Notes: generated from the sequence alone by a model not told the origin. 64,000 nucleotides of DNA from an uncultured Lachnospiraceae bacterium (GCA_945868435.1 CAMBLG010000005.1:84059-148058), one strand, 5' to 3'. Positions 34,437 through 45,362 are shown, counted from the first letter of the stretch. Made by a program: numbers and translations.

Positions 34437-37124
34437 ATGAATGCACAAAGTGTTCAGAAGGAAGCTGCAGCTGCGGTTTGTGTATCTCCGAAGGAGTTTA
34501 CAAAGCTTATGACGTGCAGAAAGAAGTTTATGTTCGATCGTATGAATCTGAAATACGATGGAAACGAGCAGCGGATGTTTATGCGTTCAGCTGTCAGCAA
34601 GATGAAGTCACTTATTAAGGAAGGTACAAAAAACCTTCCGGAATGCATGGAGTCCTTCATGGAAGGCTATTGCAGGGAGTGGTTCTCTTGTGAGATGGAG
34701 TGGGAGGCGGCAAAGAAGAACGCTTCCAGACAGATTACGCGTCTTGCGGAATATGTAATGACAAAGGAAATTGTGGATGTGGACGTGAGGTTTGTCAATC
34801 GTTTTGAAAGACCTCTTGCTTACCGTGGAATGCACATTGGCTCAATAGGAATCCATTTTGATCTTATAACCAAAAAGACTGATGGAAGAATGACCGGGGT
34901 GATCATCCACTATGGGGCACCGACCGAAAGTCAAAGGGCCCGCAAGGAGGAAAACCTGCCCTCAAATTCTCCGGAGCTGATTGCAGCTACGCTGTCTGCA
35001 AGAAGAACCTACGGACGCGATTTCCGTGTTGAACTGTGGTATGTGAAGAACAAAGATGACAATGGGGCATCCGTTGTGGAAAAGTTTGAGCATCGCCCAG
35101 GCAAGAATGTCATTACGGCAGACTTCAGCGCATTGGAAGATGGGGAGCTTATGAGGCATCTCATAACCATGTTGAGCCGGAGCGAGAAGTGTGACTGTGA
35201 GAAATGCAGACATCAATGTGTCTGCAGAGAGAATGTATTGCATGAGCCGCAGGATGATTGCGGTGACGCAGGGATGACACATTCTTCTGTCTGTGGGACA
35301 CCGACAGGTGCGCAGCAGAGCGTAATCGACCATGTAAATGGACCGATGTGTGTAGTTGCGGTACCAGGGGCTGGAAAAACGGAGTCTCTCGTAAGAAGAC
35401 TTGTCCATCTTGTAAAGGATGTCCGGGTAAAGCCGCAGAAGATCCTGTTTGTGACATTCACGAAAAAGGCTGCCCGCGAGATTCAGGCGCGCGTAAATGC
35501 CCGGTTGACGGAAGCTGGTATATCTGGAATGCCGCAGATCATGACGTACAATGCGTTAGGATTTTCTATTTTAAAGGAAAATCCGCTTTATGTTGGAAAG
35601 AGGATCCGTCTTGCGGAGGATAGAGATCGTTACAATTTGATCTTTAAGTCCATCCAGGAATGTGACCGTATCCAACATATGTCATACTTAAATCCGCGCG
35701 GAGAACATGGTATTGTTCGGTTCCTTGATGCAAAGTTCGAGGAGTTACAGGAGAACGGGGAGAAATCTTTCCGGGTACAGTATGAGAAGCGCTACGATGT
35801 CGATGGTATTTTGGCTGTGTATGAAGTTTATAGGAGGAAGTATGAGGAAGCAGGTTTTATCAGCTTTGACGATCAGATTTCTCTTGTAAACGAACTGTTT
35901 GAGCAGTATTCTGTTCTGCCAAGAAGATATGCGGACAAGTATGAGTATATCATGGTAGATGAATTTCAGGATTCCACGGAAGAGCAGGTTGATATGATTT
36001 ATTCGATTGCCAGATATCACAACAACCTTGTTGTGGTTGGTGATGATGACCAGTCAATCTATCAGTGGAGAGGCGGGTCTTCCCAGTTCATGCTTGAATT
36101 TTCGTATGATTTTCCGCAGGCTAAGACTATTTATATGGAAGATAACTTCCGTAGCAATGGTAAGATCCTTGAATTGTGCAATGCATTCATTCAGGGAAAT
36201 GGCGTGCGGTACGAAAAAAACCTGGTGTCTCATAACGATGATGGACAGAAGCCTGTGTATGTAAAGGATTGTGATTCTATCCAGTTTCGTGAGGTCGTTT
36301 CTTCAATCTTGAAGAGTGGGGTGAATCTCGGAGACGTTGCGATACTGGCACGGAATAACCAGCGCCTGGAGGAAGTGTCCGTTATGCTGGATGGTGTGTG
36401 CCCGGTATCTATTCCAAAGGACTACATGATTGAGGATGCGGTGTTTACCGGAATCTTCGATGTAATGTCTCTTTATTACAAGGGTTTGGATGATGATGTG
36501 GCATTTTATCGTTATCTTCGCCTGTTTGGGCTTACGGCTCTTGTAGAAAAGAGTGAGCCGAGTGAGAGCTTGTATGCAAACATGGTAGCATCCGGAAAAA
36601 TCCAAAAACTTGACCTTAGTGCAAACGGTGTTGAGCGTATGGCGCAGGATGTTTCTGAAGCCGGTCGTGCAATGTTTGCGCTTCTGACATGTTTCGAGAA
36701 GTTGAAATATGGACAGATGCAGGAAGCGCTTTCTCATATTTTAAAGGCTTGCTTTCACAAGGAATCACATCTGGTAGTGGAAAATCTGATTGATATTGCA
36801 GAAGAGAGAGGATTTGTCCAGTCAGAAGAACTGTATCGTGCAATGGAAGACATGATCGTTTTCCAGTCAACAGAGCGTGTCGGATACGATTCTTCGAAGA
36901 ATGCCGTAAATCTTTTGACGGCGCACGACTCCAAGGGAAAGGAATTTCCGGTTGTAGTCGTTTACGGAATGGAAGACTTCTCCTTGACGGAAGAAGAGAC
37001 GCGTGTTCTTTATGTGGCTATGAGCCGTGCGAAGAAAAGTCTCTATCTTGTTGAAAATGCAAACAACAGATTTAATGGTTTTCAGAGAATGGCACCTTAT
37101 ATCAAGGTGTACGGAGGTAATTAG
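34437..37124 (+). CDS. UvrD/Rep-type helicase with N-terminal PD-(D/E)XK-like domain
   Basis: An 895-residue protein. The first ~270 residues look like a Cas4/AddB-type nuclease module ending in a Cys cluster 'CDCEKCRHQCVC' (about 251-262) that may hold zinc or Fe-S. A full superfamily 1 helicase follows: Walker A 'VAVPGAGKTESLVRRL' (about 305), 'VDEFQDS' (about 506), 'VVGDDDQSIYQWRGGSS', 'TAHDSKGKEFPVVVV' and 'LYVAMSRAKKSLYLV'. Such fusions process DNA ends in recombination or replication restart. The start at 34437 lies behind the leader's GGTGGT ribosome site; the longer frame would run through the leader hairpin. First gene of the DNA-metabolism operon. Confidence 0.85.
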   Translation: MNAQSVQKEAAAAVCVSPKEFTKLMTCRKKFMFDRMNLKYDGNEQRMFMRSAVSKMKSLIKEGTKNLPECMESFMEGYCREWFSCEMEWEAAKKNASRQITRLAEYVMTKEIVDVDVRFVNRFERPLAYRGMHIGSIGIHFDLITKKTDGRMTGVIIHYGAPTESQRARKEENLPSNSPELIAATLSARRTYGRDFRVELWYVKNKDDNGASVVEKFEHRPGKNVITADFSALEDGELMRHLITMLSRSEKCDCEKCRHQCVCRENVLHEPQDDCGDAGMTHSSVCGTPTGAQQSVIDHVNGPMCVVAVPGAGKTESLVRRLVHLVKDVRVKPQKILFVTFTKKAAREIQARVNARLTEAGISGMPQIMTYNALGFSILKENPLYVGKRIRLAEDRDRYNLIFKSIQECDRIQHMSYLNPRGEHGIVRFLDAKFEELQENGEKSFRVQYEKRYDVDGILAVYEVYRRKYEEAGFISFDDQISLVNELFEQYSVLPRRYADKYEYIMVDEFQDSTEEQVDMIYSIARYHNNLVVVGDDDQSIYQWRGGSSQFMLEFSYDFPQAKTIYMEDNFRSNGKILELCNAFIQGNGVRYEKNLVSHNDDGQKPVYVKDCDSIQFREVVSSILKSGVNLGDVAILARNNQRLEEVSVMLDGVCPVSIPKDYMIEDAVFTGIFDVMSLYYKGLDDDVAFYRYLRLFGLTALVEKSEPSESLYANMVASGKIQKLDLSANGVERMAQDVSEAGRAMFALLTCFEKLKYGQMQEALSHILKACFHKESHLVVENLIDIAEERGFVQSEELYRAMEDMIVFQSTERVGYDSSKNAVNLLTAHDSKGKEFPVVVVYGMEDFSLTEEETRVLYVAMSRAKKSLYLVENANNRFNGFQRMAPYIKVYGGN

Positions 37125-37125
37125 T

Positions 37126-38031
37126 ATGTTAAAAGTTTTATTTGGCGAGGAGCCTTATCTGATCGACCGCTTGGTCGATCAGATGGCGGACGGCCTGGAC
37201 GAAATGAATATTGCAAGATTTGAAACGCTTGATGATCAGGTGTTTCAGGCAGCGCAGCAGTTCCCGTTCCTGGCAAAAAGGCAGCTCATAATCGCAGATG
37301 TTCCGAAACTTGCGTGCGAATCACTTTGTAAAGTGAGTATACCGGAGTTTACGGATCTGGTTGTTCTTGCAGGAGAGGTCGATAAACGGACTTCTCTTTA
37401 TAAAAAACTGAATAAGAAAGGGTGCCTTGAGGAAGTTAAGAAAATGGATCTTCCTTCCTTAAAGACATTCATAACAGATCAACTTGCAGAACATGGAGGG
37501 CGTATGGATGAAGGGGTGATGGATTTCTTTATCCGCCACATTGGTTATCTGACTGATGAGCATATCAGCTTGTACACGGTTGTTACAGCTATTAAACAAC
37601 TGACTTTTGCAGCAAGTGTGATCAAAAAAGAAGATGTAGAGGCTCTGGTAGAAAAAAGCATAGACGTGAAGATGTGGCAGTTGTCAGGTCTTCTGTTAAA
37701 CCTTGATAAAAAGTCCCTTTTTTCTATGGCGACTCATCTGCTGGATGAGAAAGAGTCTGTAATCGGAATGCTTTCCATGATTTTAAGAACATTCCGTCTT
37801 GCTTATAAGGCTAGTCTTTATAAGGGGGAGAAGAGTTCTGTCATTGCAAAAGAGCTTGGTGTGCCGGCATTCCAGTATCAGGCGGCGATGCGTTTTCGCC
37901 CGGAGCAGATTTCCGGATGTCTGGACAAGCTGCAGGGTGGTGTTAACGAGGTCAAAGACGGTGCTCCGGAGAGAGTAGTGTTTTTCTCTACGCTCGGCCA
38001 GGTTCTGTTACAGTTAGGAGGTGCTGTATGA
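37126..38031 (+). CDS. holA: DNA polymerase III delta subunit (HolA)-like protein
   Basis: A 301-residue protein with the opening of HolA, 'MLKVLFGEEPYLIDRLVDQM', then 'FLAKRQLIIADVPKL' and a helical C-terminal collar ('VIGMLSMILRTFRLAYKASL'). Delta opens the sliding clamp within the clamp loader. The element thus carries both a clamp-like and a delta-like gene. ACGGAGG precedes the ATG at 37126. Its stop overlaps the next start by 4 bases, so the pair is translationally coupled. Confidence 0.75.
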   Translation: MLKVLFGEEPYLIDRLVDQMADGLDEMNIARFETLDDQVFQAAQQFPFLAKRQLIIADVPKLACESLCKVSIPEFTDLVVLAGEVDKRTSLYKKLNKKGCLEEVKKMDLPSLKTFITDQLAEHGGRMDEGVMDFFIRHIGYLTDEHISLYTVVTAIKQLTFAASVIKKEDVEALVEKSIDVKMWQLSGLLLNLDKKSLFSMATHLLDEKESVIGMLSMILRTFRLAYKASLYKGEKSSVIAKELGVPAFQYQAAMRFRPEQISGCLDKLQGGVNEVKDGAPERVVFFSTLGQVLLQLGGAV

Positions 38032-38822
38032 GAGTGAAATATGAAGCAAAGGATCCGAAGCGGGCTGCTTTATGTGGTACGTTAGAAGGGTTTTTTGAGG
38101 AACTTCCTACCTGTCAGACACAGCACGGCGTACGTGCGCTGTTGCGAAAACATTTTTCTGTTATTTCTGAAAACAAGTACGTGTTGACGGTCCAGGTAGA
38201 TGGGAATTCTTCCATCTACCTGTCGGAAATACAGACGGAACAGAAAAGAAAAGTGGGCAAGAACGGCGGACGGACAAAAAACGAGCTGAATATCCGGTAC
38301 GAATGCCATTTTCAGCGCAAGGATATGGACGTTCTTGTGTGGTATCAGGAGCGACCAGACGGGCAGTATGCAAATGCTCCGGTATGTGTCTTATCCTATT
38401 TGGATATTTCCGGGATATTGAAACAGCATGCAGTCATAGACGCTTTTCGTGCCCGGACGGATCAGTTCTTTCAAAAGATTTGTGGTCTTGAGGCATCTGA
38501 GATTGAAGCATTGGCGAGAGAAGTAATCGAGAAGCGGCTTGACGAGAATGGCGTAGTTGCCAAGATAAAGGAAGTGGTCGTTGCAGGCAGTCGGTGCAGA
38601 GGATTGGAGAACAATCTGTCTGATCTGGATATCGTTGTTGAATTGGAGACCGAGGAAAGGGAAGACGATTTGTTCAATATCTTAAATGCATACCCGTATT
38701 GCATTGCAGATGTAGCGGTTGACATTAATCCGATTACGGCGCAACGTACCGGCACCATGGAAACGTATCTTTTGCAGGCTGAGGAGTACTTAAAGAGCCG
38801 CATGCAGCAGGAGGCTGTGTGA
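38028..38822 (+). CDS. Nucleotidyltransferase-fold protein
   Basis: A 264-residue protein. The C-terminal ~90 residues hold a Pol-beta/MNT nucleotidyltransferase core: 'VVVAGSRCRGLENNLSDLDI' gives the GSRxRG...SDxDxxV pattern with two catalytic aspartates, and a third Asp follows ('ADVAVDINPIT'). The N-terminal ~150 residues are an unrecognised alpha/beta domain. MNT-type enzymes adenylylate or nucleotidylate proteins or small molecules; some act as antitoxins. Placement after holA suggests a link to DNA metabolism, but the target is unknown. Confidence 0.7.
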   Translation: MRVKYEAKDPKRAALCGTLEGFFEELPTCQTQHGVRALLRKHFSVISENKYVLTVQVDGNSSIYLSEIQTEQKRKVGKNGGRTKNELNIRYECHFQRKDMDVLVWYQERPDGQYANAPVCVLSYLDISGILKQHAVIDAFRARTDQFFQKICGLEASEIEALAREVIEKRLDENGVVAKIKEVVVAGSRCRGLENNLSDLDIVVELETEEREDDLFNILNAYPYCIADVAVDINPITAQRTGTMETYLLQAEEYLKSRMQQEAV

Positions 38823-38846
38823 AATGTAGAATTTATTGGTTAAATA

Positions 38847-38880
38847 TTTACCGCATGATTGGCGGGGAGAGGTGGTTATT
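38847..38880 (+). promoter_or_regulatory. RBS-proximal hairpin motif
   Basis: TTTACCG, a 9-nt loop, then CGGGGAGAGGTGGT before the ATG at 38881. It is one of five good copies of a CCG-loop-CGG hairpin fused to a GARAGGTGGT ribosome site (others at 34404, 42565, 42902, 43631). Confidence 0.65.
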
Positions 38881-39465
38881 ATGGCAGCTAAGGTCATGAG
38901 TAATGTTTCTGGGCAGATGAGTCTGTTTCAGTGTATTTGTTCTGTATTGGAACCTATTAAGAATGAATGCGGGGAACGCGTAATGCAGTCCCCGCAGGAA
39001 AATGTGGCATGTAGCGCGGCGGTTTCCGAGGAAGTAAAAAAGAAGATCCGTGTCTGCGGAAAAGGGGCAGCGAAAATAAAGGCTACGGAAGATGTGCTGT
39101 TTTCGCTCCCTTTGACCGGAAAGGAGGGTTCAGACCGGCTTCTGATTCAGAAAGCGCTGGATGAACATTCCGGTATGGCAAATGTTCTGTATGACGGAAA
39201 CACCGTGTACGCATCAAAGAAACTGGTAAAGGAATTGAAGAAGATGGCTCAGACGGGCTCTCTTGAAAAGATGACCGATGCCATGTATCAGTTTTTGTCA
39301 CTGAATTTTGATATTGCACATTACAACAAGCGCGGATTTATCGACTATTACGATGGCTTATGGGGAAAATTCCTTATGGAAACGCTTTCCTATTCGATTC
39401 ATCGTATTCCTGGCTGGGAAACGGATGTGCGGAAGATTGTGATGGATGCGGGGCTTTTGGATTAA
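38881..39465 (+). CDS. Unknown protein of the DNA-metabolism operon
   Basis: Not recognised. A 194-residue soluble protein with a Lys/Ala-rich helix, then 'DGNTVYASKKLVKELKKMAQ' and an aromatic-rich C-terminal part ('FDIAHYNKRGFIDYYDGLWG'). Translation starts behind the repeated hairpin/GGTGGT motif. It lies 13 bases upstream of the ligase gene. Confidence 0.55.
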   Translation: MAAKVMSNVSGQMSLFQCICSVLEPIKNECGERVMQSPQENVACSAAVSEEVKKKIRVCGKGAAKIKATEDVLFSLPLTGKEGSDRLLIQKALDEHSGMANVLYDGNTVYASKKLVKELKKMAQTGSLEKMTDAMYQFLSLNFDIAHYNKRGFIDYYDGLWGKFLMETLSYSIHRIPGWETDVRKIVMDAGLLD

Positions 39466-39468
39466 TAG

Positions 39469-41553
<2,085 letters not shown>

Positions 41554-41594
41554 GAGGAAGGATGCTGTAGCGCATGTAAGCTTTTATATTATGA

Positions 41595-41652
41595 ATATGA
41601 AGTTAACGTTCATATATGTAAATTCTGGGGATCTCCCAGAATTTACATATAT
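41595..41652 (+). promoter_or_regulatory. Two mutually exclusive hairpins in the leader of the 41741 gene
   Basis: A 7-bp hairpin ATATGAA/TTCATAT (41595-41615) shares bases 41612-41615 with a perfect 18-bp hairpin (arms 41612-41629 and 41635-41652, 5-nt loop). No T-tract follows, so this is not a simple terminator. It may be an mRNA-stability element or a switch. The remaining bases to 41740 hold no ORF. Confidence 0.55.
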
Positions 41653-41740
41653 AGCGAAAAGTGTTCACAATATGAAAAAGCAGGACATCGGTGAAGTGTA
41701 AATTGGTTGTTAACCTGTGTAGGCAGGTGGAAAGGGTGTA

Positions 41741-42289
41741 ATGAAGAACGAAAATGTTGTATTAGAAACTGCGGACACATACGTAAAAATCATAGACAAA
41801 GTGTGTGATATGTGCGGAAAGCCTATGCTTCTTCTTTTAACAGAAGAGCAGCAGGCGCAATATGATGAGTATCTGACTGGCCTGGTCTATGGCAGGAGAG
41901 AGTTAATCCAGAATGTGCTTTTGGATTTTGACAAGTTTGAGCGAGAATTTGTCAAAACAGGGTATTGTCCGTGCTGCCAGGAGAAGATCTTCCAGGCGAA
42001 ATTCAAGGGAAAGGCGCATAAGTGGATCGCTTTAGATGAGGAAACGGTTCCTCCGGAGAAATATGCTGAATTCTATGAAAGCGTCCATGAATCTGCCAAT
42101 GCGAAGCTTAAAGCAGGGGAATGCTTTGATTTTGAACAGCTTGTGGTATCATTTCTTGAAAATGAAACCTGGAAGCAGAAGCTTTCCGTGGATGAGAAGG
42201 CTTCCTATCTCTATCTTATCGGAGTGGAAAGTTTTCGTCTTTCTGGTGACGGGCATGTGTCTATGTTAGACGAGGAATCGTGTGACTGA
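41741..42289 (+). CDS. Unknown protein with split zinc-binding cysteines
   Basis: Not recognised. A 182-residue protein with two CxxC pairs ('VCDMCGKPM' near residue 26 and 'GYCPCCQEKIF' near 80) that probably share one zinc. A helical insert rich in Glu/Gln separates them. The ATG at 41741 follows a CCTG-loop-CAGG mini-hairpin and GGAAAGGG. A terminator at 42308 ends the operon. Confidence 0.55.
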   Translation: MKNENVVLETADTYVKIIDKVCDMCGKPMLLLLTEEQQAQYDEYLTGLVYGRRELIQNVLLDFDKFEREFVKTGYCPCCQEKIFQAKFKGKAHKWIALDEETVPPEKYAEFYESVHESANAKLKAGECFDFEQLVVSFLENETWKQKLSVDEKASYLYLIGVESFRLSGDGHVSMLDEESCD

Positions 42290-42307
42290 ACCTGTGGTTT
42301 CTGTTTT

Positions 42308-42339
42308 GGGAGTGGGTTTCTATAACCTGCTCCCTTTTT
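42308..42339 (+). terminator. Rho-independent terminator ending the DNA-metabolism operon
   Basis: An 11-bp stem GGGAGTGGGTT/AACCTGCTCCC with two G-T pairs, 5-nt loop, T5. Confidence 0.85.
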
Positions 42340-42461
42340 GTTAGTGTAAGGATGCAACGGAAATGCAGCCATTACTGGCGTATAAAATGGTTGAGGGGAG
42401 TTGTAATTTTATTCGCAATATGATAATATTAATCTGTAACTATATTATTTTAATTTTTCTT

Positions 42462-42594
42462 TGGAATCATCCAAAGACCGTTCAGGTATCCGTTTGGGAA
42501 ATGTGGTACTCCTGCTTTTAGCAGGAGTTTTTTTATTGCCAAAAACCGGATACCTACGTTTATATTTACCGCAAAGCGGAGAAAGGTGGTAATC
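42462..42594 (+). promoter_or_regulatory. Structured leader RNA, copy 2, upstream of the UBL operon
   Basis: It begins TGGAATCATCC as copy 1. The left strand starting AGGTATCCG at 42484 pairs with the right strand ending CGGATACCT at 42555. Two U-G pairs of copy 1 are U-A here, so the pairing is supported by compensatory change. Inside lies the terminator CTCCTGC/GCAGGAG with T7 (42509-42534). The ACCG-loop-CGG hairpin and GAAAGGTGGT follow (42565-42594). The stretch 42340-42461 is AT-rich with possible -10 hexamers and no ORF. Confidence 0.75.
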
Positions 42595-42888
42595 ATGGGA
42601 GTCAGACTTGATTTTCAGTTGGTAGCTGAAAAATTCCCGAAATTAAAGGAAATTTCTTTGGAACAGGCAGAGGCTGACAGAAAGATGCGGGAGCAGATAT
42701 TTGACCGCGTAATCTTTCAGTCAACCAATGTCTCAGACATCGAAGATGTTTCCACAGAGGATCTTGTTGGCATGCTGTCGGAGATAGGGACTTATTTCGG
42801 AGAACCGCTTCCTCATGAAGTGGAGCGGGGAAAAATTGCCGAAAATGTTCTGAATGCGGATGGCATGGGACATATCCGGGTGCTGTAG
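42595..42888 (+). CDS. First gene of the UBL operon, unknown
   Basis: Not recognised. A 97-residue, mainly helical acidic protein ('FPKLKEISLEQAEADRKMRE', 'DLVGMLSEIGTYFGEPL'). It starts at the ATG at 42595 behind the leader hairpin and GGTGGT site. Its place at the head of an operon encoding E2-, UBL-, JAMM- and E1-like proteins makes it a candidate regulator, adaptor or additional modifier of that system. Confidence 0.55.
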   Translation: MGVRLDFQLVAEKFPKLKEISLEQAEADRKMREQIFDRVIFQSTNVSDIEDVSTEDLVGMLSEIGTYFGEPLPHEVERGKIAENVLNADGMGHIRVL

Positions 42889-42901
42889 TTATTAAATTAT
42901 G

Positions 42902-42936
42902 TTTACCGTGTAGAAAACACGGGGAGAGGTGGTTGT
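42902..42936 (+). promoter_or_regulatory. RBS-proximal hairpin motif
   Basis: TTTACCGTG-loop-CACGGGGAGAGGTGGT before the E2-like start; the stem is extended to five base pairs (CCGTG/CACGG). Confidence 0.65.
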
Positions 42937-43614
42937 ATGAAGTTAGTTGCAGAAATTAAGGATGACGCGGCCAGTGTGGTTCGCGTTCAGGTAGTGAATG
43001 ATTCAGGAGAGGCCGATTGCAAGATTGTGTCTTTGGTGGATTTTATCGGGATGATGCAGGATTCTTCGGTATCCGATGGCCGGATGGTCCGTCTTGGACG
43101 TCTGCCAAGAGGATGTTACGACGTGGCTGTAGATCCCGTAAGGCAGGGGGTATTCAAATGTACTATCGTATTGCCGGAAGGTGCTTATCCGATCCAGTAT
43201 GCGGATACGGATTACATGATTCCTATGCCGGCGCAGGTTTTCTATTTTGATGTGCTTGATAAAAAAGTTGTCGAATCGAAGATCTATGTGCTGAAAGACA
43301 ATCTTCCAAGTGATGAAAGCCCGCTTTACCATTACCCGTTTGGGAATGTGTATGACAGCGGTGAGATTTGCTGGGGCGGTAATGCGTTGCCTACTGTGTC
43401 AAATGCAGGGGAACTGGATATGCTGGTAAACCTTTTCTTTGGCTCCCCCACAAATTCGGACCTTTACAAGGCGCATGAACGGCTGGTCAACCCTCCTGAA
43501 TATACGGTGAACCTGAGATCGTTCTATGAGGTTCTTGCAGAGAAGAAAGAGTTTCCAAAGGAACATCTTAAGGAGACCGGAAAAACGCTGGCAGGTATCA
43601 TGCTGGAAGATTAA
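42937..43614 (+). CDS. E2-like protein (Prok-E2/PRTRC-B type)
   Basis: A 225-residue protein with the signature of bacterial E2-like (Prok-E2_D/PRTRC-B) proteins: 'PMPAQVFYFDVLDKKV', 'LYHYPFGNVYDSGEICWGG' and then 'LFFGSPTNSDLY'. The Cys at about 145 in 'GEICWGG' sits where the E2 active-site cysteine lies, so it could accept a ubiquitin-like protein as a thioester from the E1-like product of 45875. Neighbours encode a repeated UBL, a JAMM peptidase and an E1, giving a complete predicted conjugation pathway. GGTGGT ribosome site with hairpin upstream. Confidence 0.75.
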   Translation: MKLVAEIKDDAASVVRVQVVNDSGEADCKIVSLVDFIGMMQDSSVSDGRMVRLGRLPRGCYDVAVDPVRQGVFKCTIVLPEGAYPIQYADTDYMIPMPAQVFYFDVLDKKVVESKIYVLKDNLPSDESPLYHYPFGNVYDSGEICWGGNALPTVSNAGELDMLVNLFFGSPTNSDLYKAHERLVNPPEYTVNLRSFYEVLAEKKEFPKEHLKETGKTLAGIMLED

Positions 43615-43630
43615 TGTAACTGTAAAAAAT

Positions 43631-43666
43631 TTATTGCCGTGATAATCACGGAGAGAGGTGGTATTT
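43631..43666 (+). promoter_or_regulatory. RBS-proximal hairpin motif
   Basis: TTGCCGTG-loop-CACGGAGAGAGGTGGT before the UBL start; the CCGTG/CACGG stem and GAGAGGTGGT match the copy at 42902. Confidence 0.65.
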
Positions 43667-44734
43667 ATGGATTTATTTGAGATGTTTGGTGTTGACCCGA
43701 TGACAGAGGAGGTGGCAGCTCCGAAAAAAGCGGAGAAGAAATCTCCTGCAAAGAAAGCGAAGGAAGCAAAGGCGCCGAAAGCTGCACAGACGAAAAAGGA
43801 AGTAAAAGAAGAGACGTTTGGATTGCCGGTTACCATCTATACCGGTTATCGGAAGCCTCTTGTGATTCCGGAAACAGAGGATGGGAAGAAAGTCACTTTT
43901 TCTGTATTAAAGGATAAGCTTCAGGAACGCTTCCCAGAGTATCGGACGGCCTATACCATTCTGGATGTGGATGAGAAGAAACATTCGGCGTGGGCTTCTT
44001 TTTCTTCGACGCGGGAAGTTGCTAAGGGGGAGATTGAAGTAAACGCAGGAGACAAGCTGACGCTTGCAGGACACGATCTGGATCTTTCATCTGTTATGAC
44101 GGATGAAACCTGCCGGATTTCTCTTGAAACAATTGGTGACGCACTAAAAAATCAGCATCCGTCCCTCTATAATGCAGGAATTGTTAAGGACGGGACGCAG
44201 ATGGCGCCGGTATTCCATGCGCCAGTGCTTGATAAGGAATTGAATTTCCCAATCAGGCTGAGCCTTTATGGACGTGAGAACTGGCAGATTACCCAGGAGG
44301 AATACAATGAGTTTGTGGTAAATCTTGGGAATGATGTGGAAGGAAATGCTGTTTTTGACCGGAAAACTCTGGAGGCCATGGTTGTGGAGCGGTACCCGGA
44401 TTTTGCAGGGCACCTTGAACTGCAGTATTTGGAAGATGCAAACATCGTGGTTGTTACTATGAAGGTGAAAGAGACTGCCAAGAGCGGAAATGCGAAGGGT
44501 AAGGTTAAGGCAGGCACGATGTACCCCACGGAAGGAACAACACTTTCGTTCATTTTTAACCGCGTGGAACTTTCCCCAGATTTATTTGATGGTAAGACAG
44601 AGGTAAGTGCTAAGGAGATGATTGCATATTGTGCAACCATGTATCCGGAATTTACCGAAGCGAATACGGATCTGAAGTATGAAAAGGATAAGAAGCTGAT
44701 CATCCCGGTTCTTCGCGGAAGCACAAAGGGTTAG
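43667..44734 (+). CDS. Multi-domain ubiquitin-like protein (PRTRC-C-like, four repeats)
   Basis: A 355-residue protein. After a Lys/Ala-rich linker (about 18-46) come four related beta-grasp-like units, recognisable by a helix followed by a 'YPE(F/Y)' block: 'LQERFPEYRTAYTIL', 'LKNQHPSLYNAGIV', 'MVVERYPDFAGHLEL' and 'CATMYPEFTEANTDL'. The last unit, ending 'LIIPVLRGSTKG', resembles PRTRC-C proteins, which end in a similar Gly-Thr-Lys-Gly. It is a plausible poly-UBL modifier whose C-terminal Gly could be adenylated by the E1. The start at 43667 is set by the GGTGGT site; GTG 43658 lies inside it. Confidence 0.65.
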   Translation: MDLFEMFGVDPMTEEVAAPKKAEKKSPAKKAKEAKAPKAAQTKKEVKEETFGLPVTIYTGYRKPLVIPETEDGKKVTFSVLKDKLQERFPEYRTAYTILDVDEKKHSAWASFSSTREVAKGEIEVNAGDKLTLAGHDLDLSSVMTDETCRISLETIGDALKNQHPSLYNAGIVKDGTQMAPVFHAPVLDKELNFPIRLSLYGRENWQITQEEYNEFVVNLGNDVEGNAVFDRKTLEAMVVERYPDFAGHLELQYLEDANIVVVTMKVKETAKSGNAKGKVKAGTMYPTEGTTLSFIFNRVELSPDLFDGKTEVSAKEMIAYCATMYPEFTEANTDLKYEKDKKLIIPVLRGSTKG

Positions 44735-44747
44735 GAGGTGTTGTAAT

Positions 44748-45362
44748 ATGCGTATTGTGACAGATCCTGCCTGCTACGAGGAGCTTATAGCAAAACCATA
44801 TGCTTTATTTCAGTATGAGCATAAGGGTCAGCTCTTTCGTGTGGAGTCTACTCCGGTTAGTCTTACTGCGGCGAATGTTAAATCGAAAGATGGCGGATGG
44901 TTTTCCTATCGCCTTCCAAAGATTCCATATTCAGTTTTACGTGGAATCATGAAGTTTTTTCTTCATGTGGCGCAGGGGCTTCAGACGGAAGTGCTTGTTC
45001 GTATCTATTATGAGCCGATGAGTGGATCGTATCTGCTTGAAGTCCCAGATCAGATGGTAAGCCCGTCATCCGTTGAGACAAAGGACGGGTATTTGGGCGG
45101 ACTGTATCCGGTCATGGATATTCATTCGCATTGTTTCTTCTCAGCGTTCTTTTCAGGAGTGGATAACGCGGATGAACTGTCAAACCGGTTATACGGTGTA
45201 ATTGGTTCACTGGACAAACGCCCGCAGTTTCTGCTTCGTGCAGGAACGGGCGGACAGTTCGTGGATATTTCCTGTCCGGACGACGTATTTGGAGAATCCC
45301 AGGACGATACGGACTGGTTTGGCTATCTGGTGAAATGTATGGATCGTGTTCATAAATTATAG
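44748..45362 (+). CDS. JAB/JAMM-type metalloprotease (deubiquitinase-like)
   Basis: A 204-residue protein with a perfect JAMM zinc motif H-x-H-x7-S-x2-D: His126 and His128 in 'MDIHSHCFFSAFF', Ser136, Asp139. JAMM enzymes cleave isopeptide bonds after ubiquitin-like proteins or mature their C-termini. Here it would process the UBL encoded just upstream (13-base gap) or remove it from targets. The N-terminal ~110 residues are beta-rich. PRTRC-A-type proteins share this design. AGGAGGTG precedes the ATG. Confidence 0.8.
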   Translation: MRIVTDPACYEELIAKPYALFQYEHKGQLFRVESTPVSLTAANVKSKDGGWFSYRLPKIPYSVLRGIMKFFLHVAQGLQTEVLVRIYYEPMSGSYLLEVPDQMVSPSSVETKDGYLGGLYPVMDIHSHCFFSAFFSGVDNADELSNRLYGVIGSLDKRPQFLLRAGTGGQFVDISCPDDVFGESQDDTDWFGYLVKCMDRVHKL

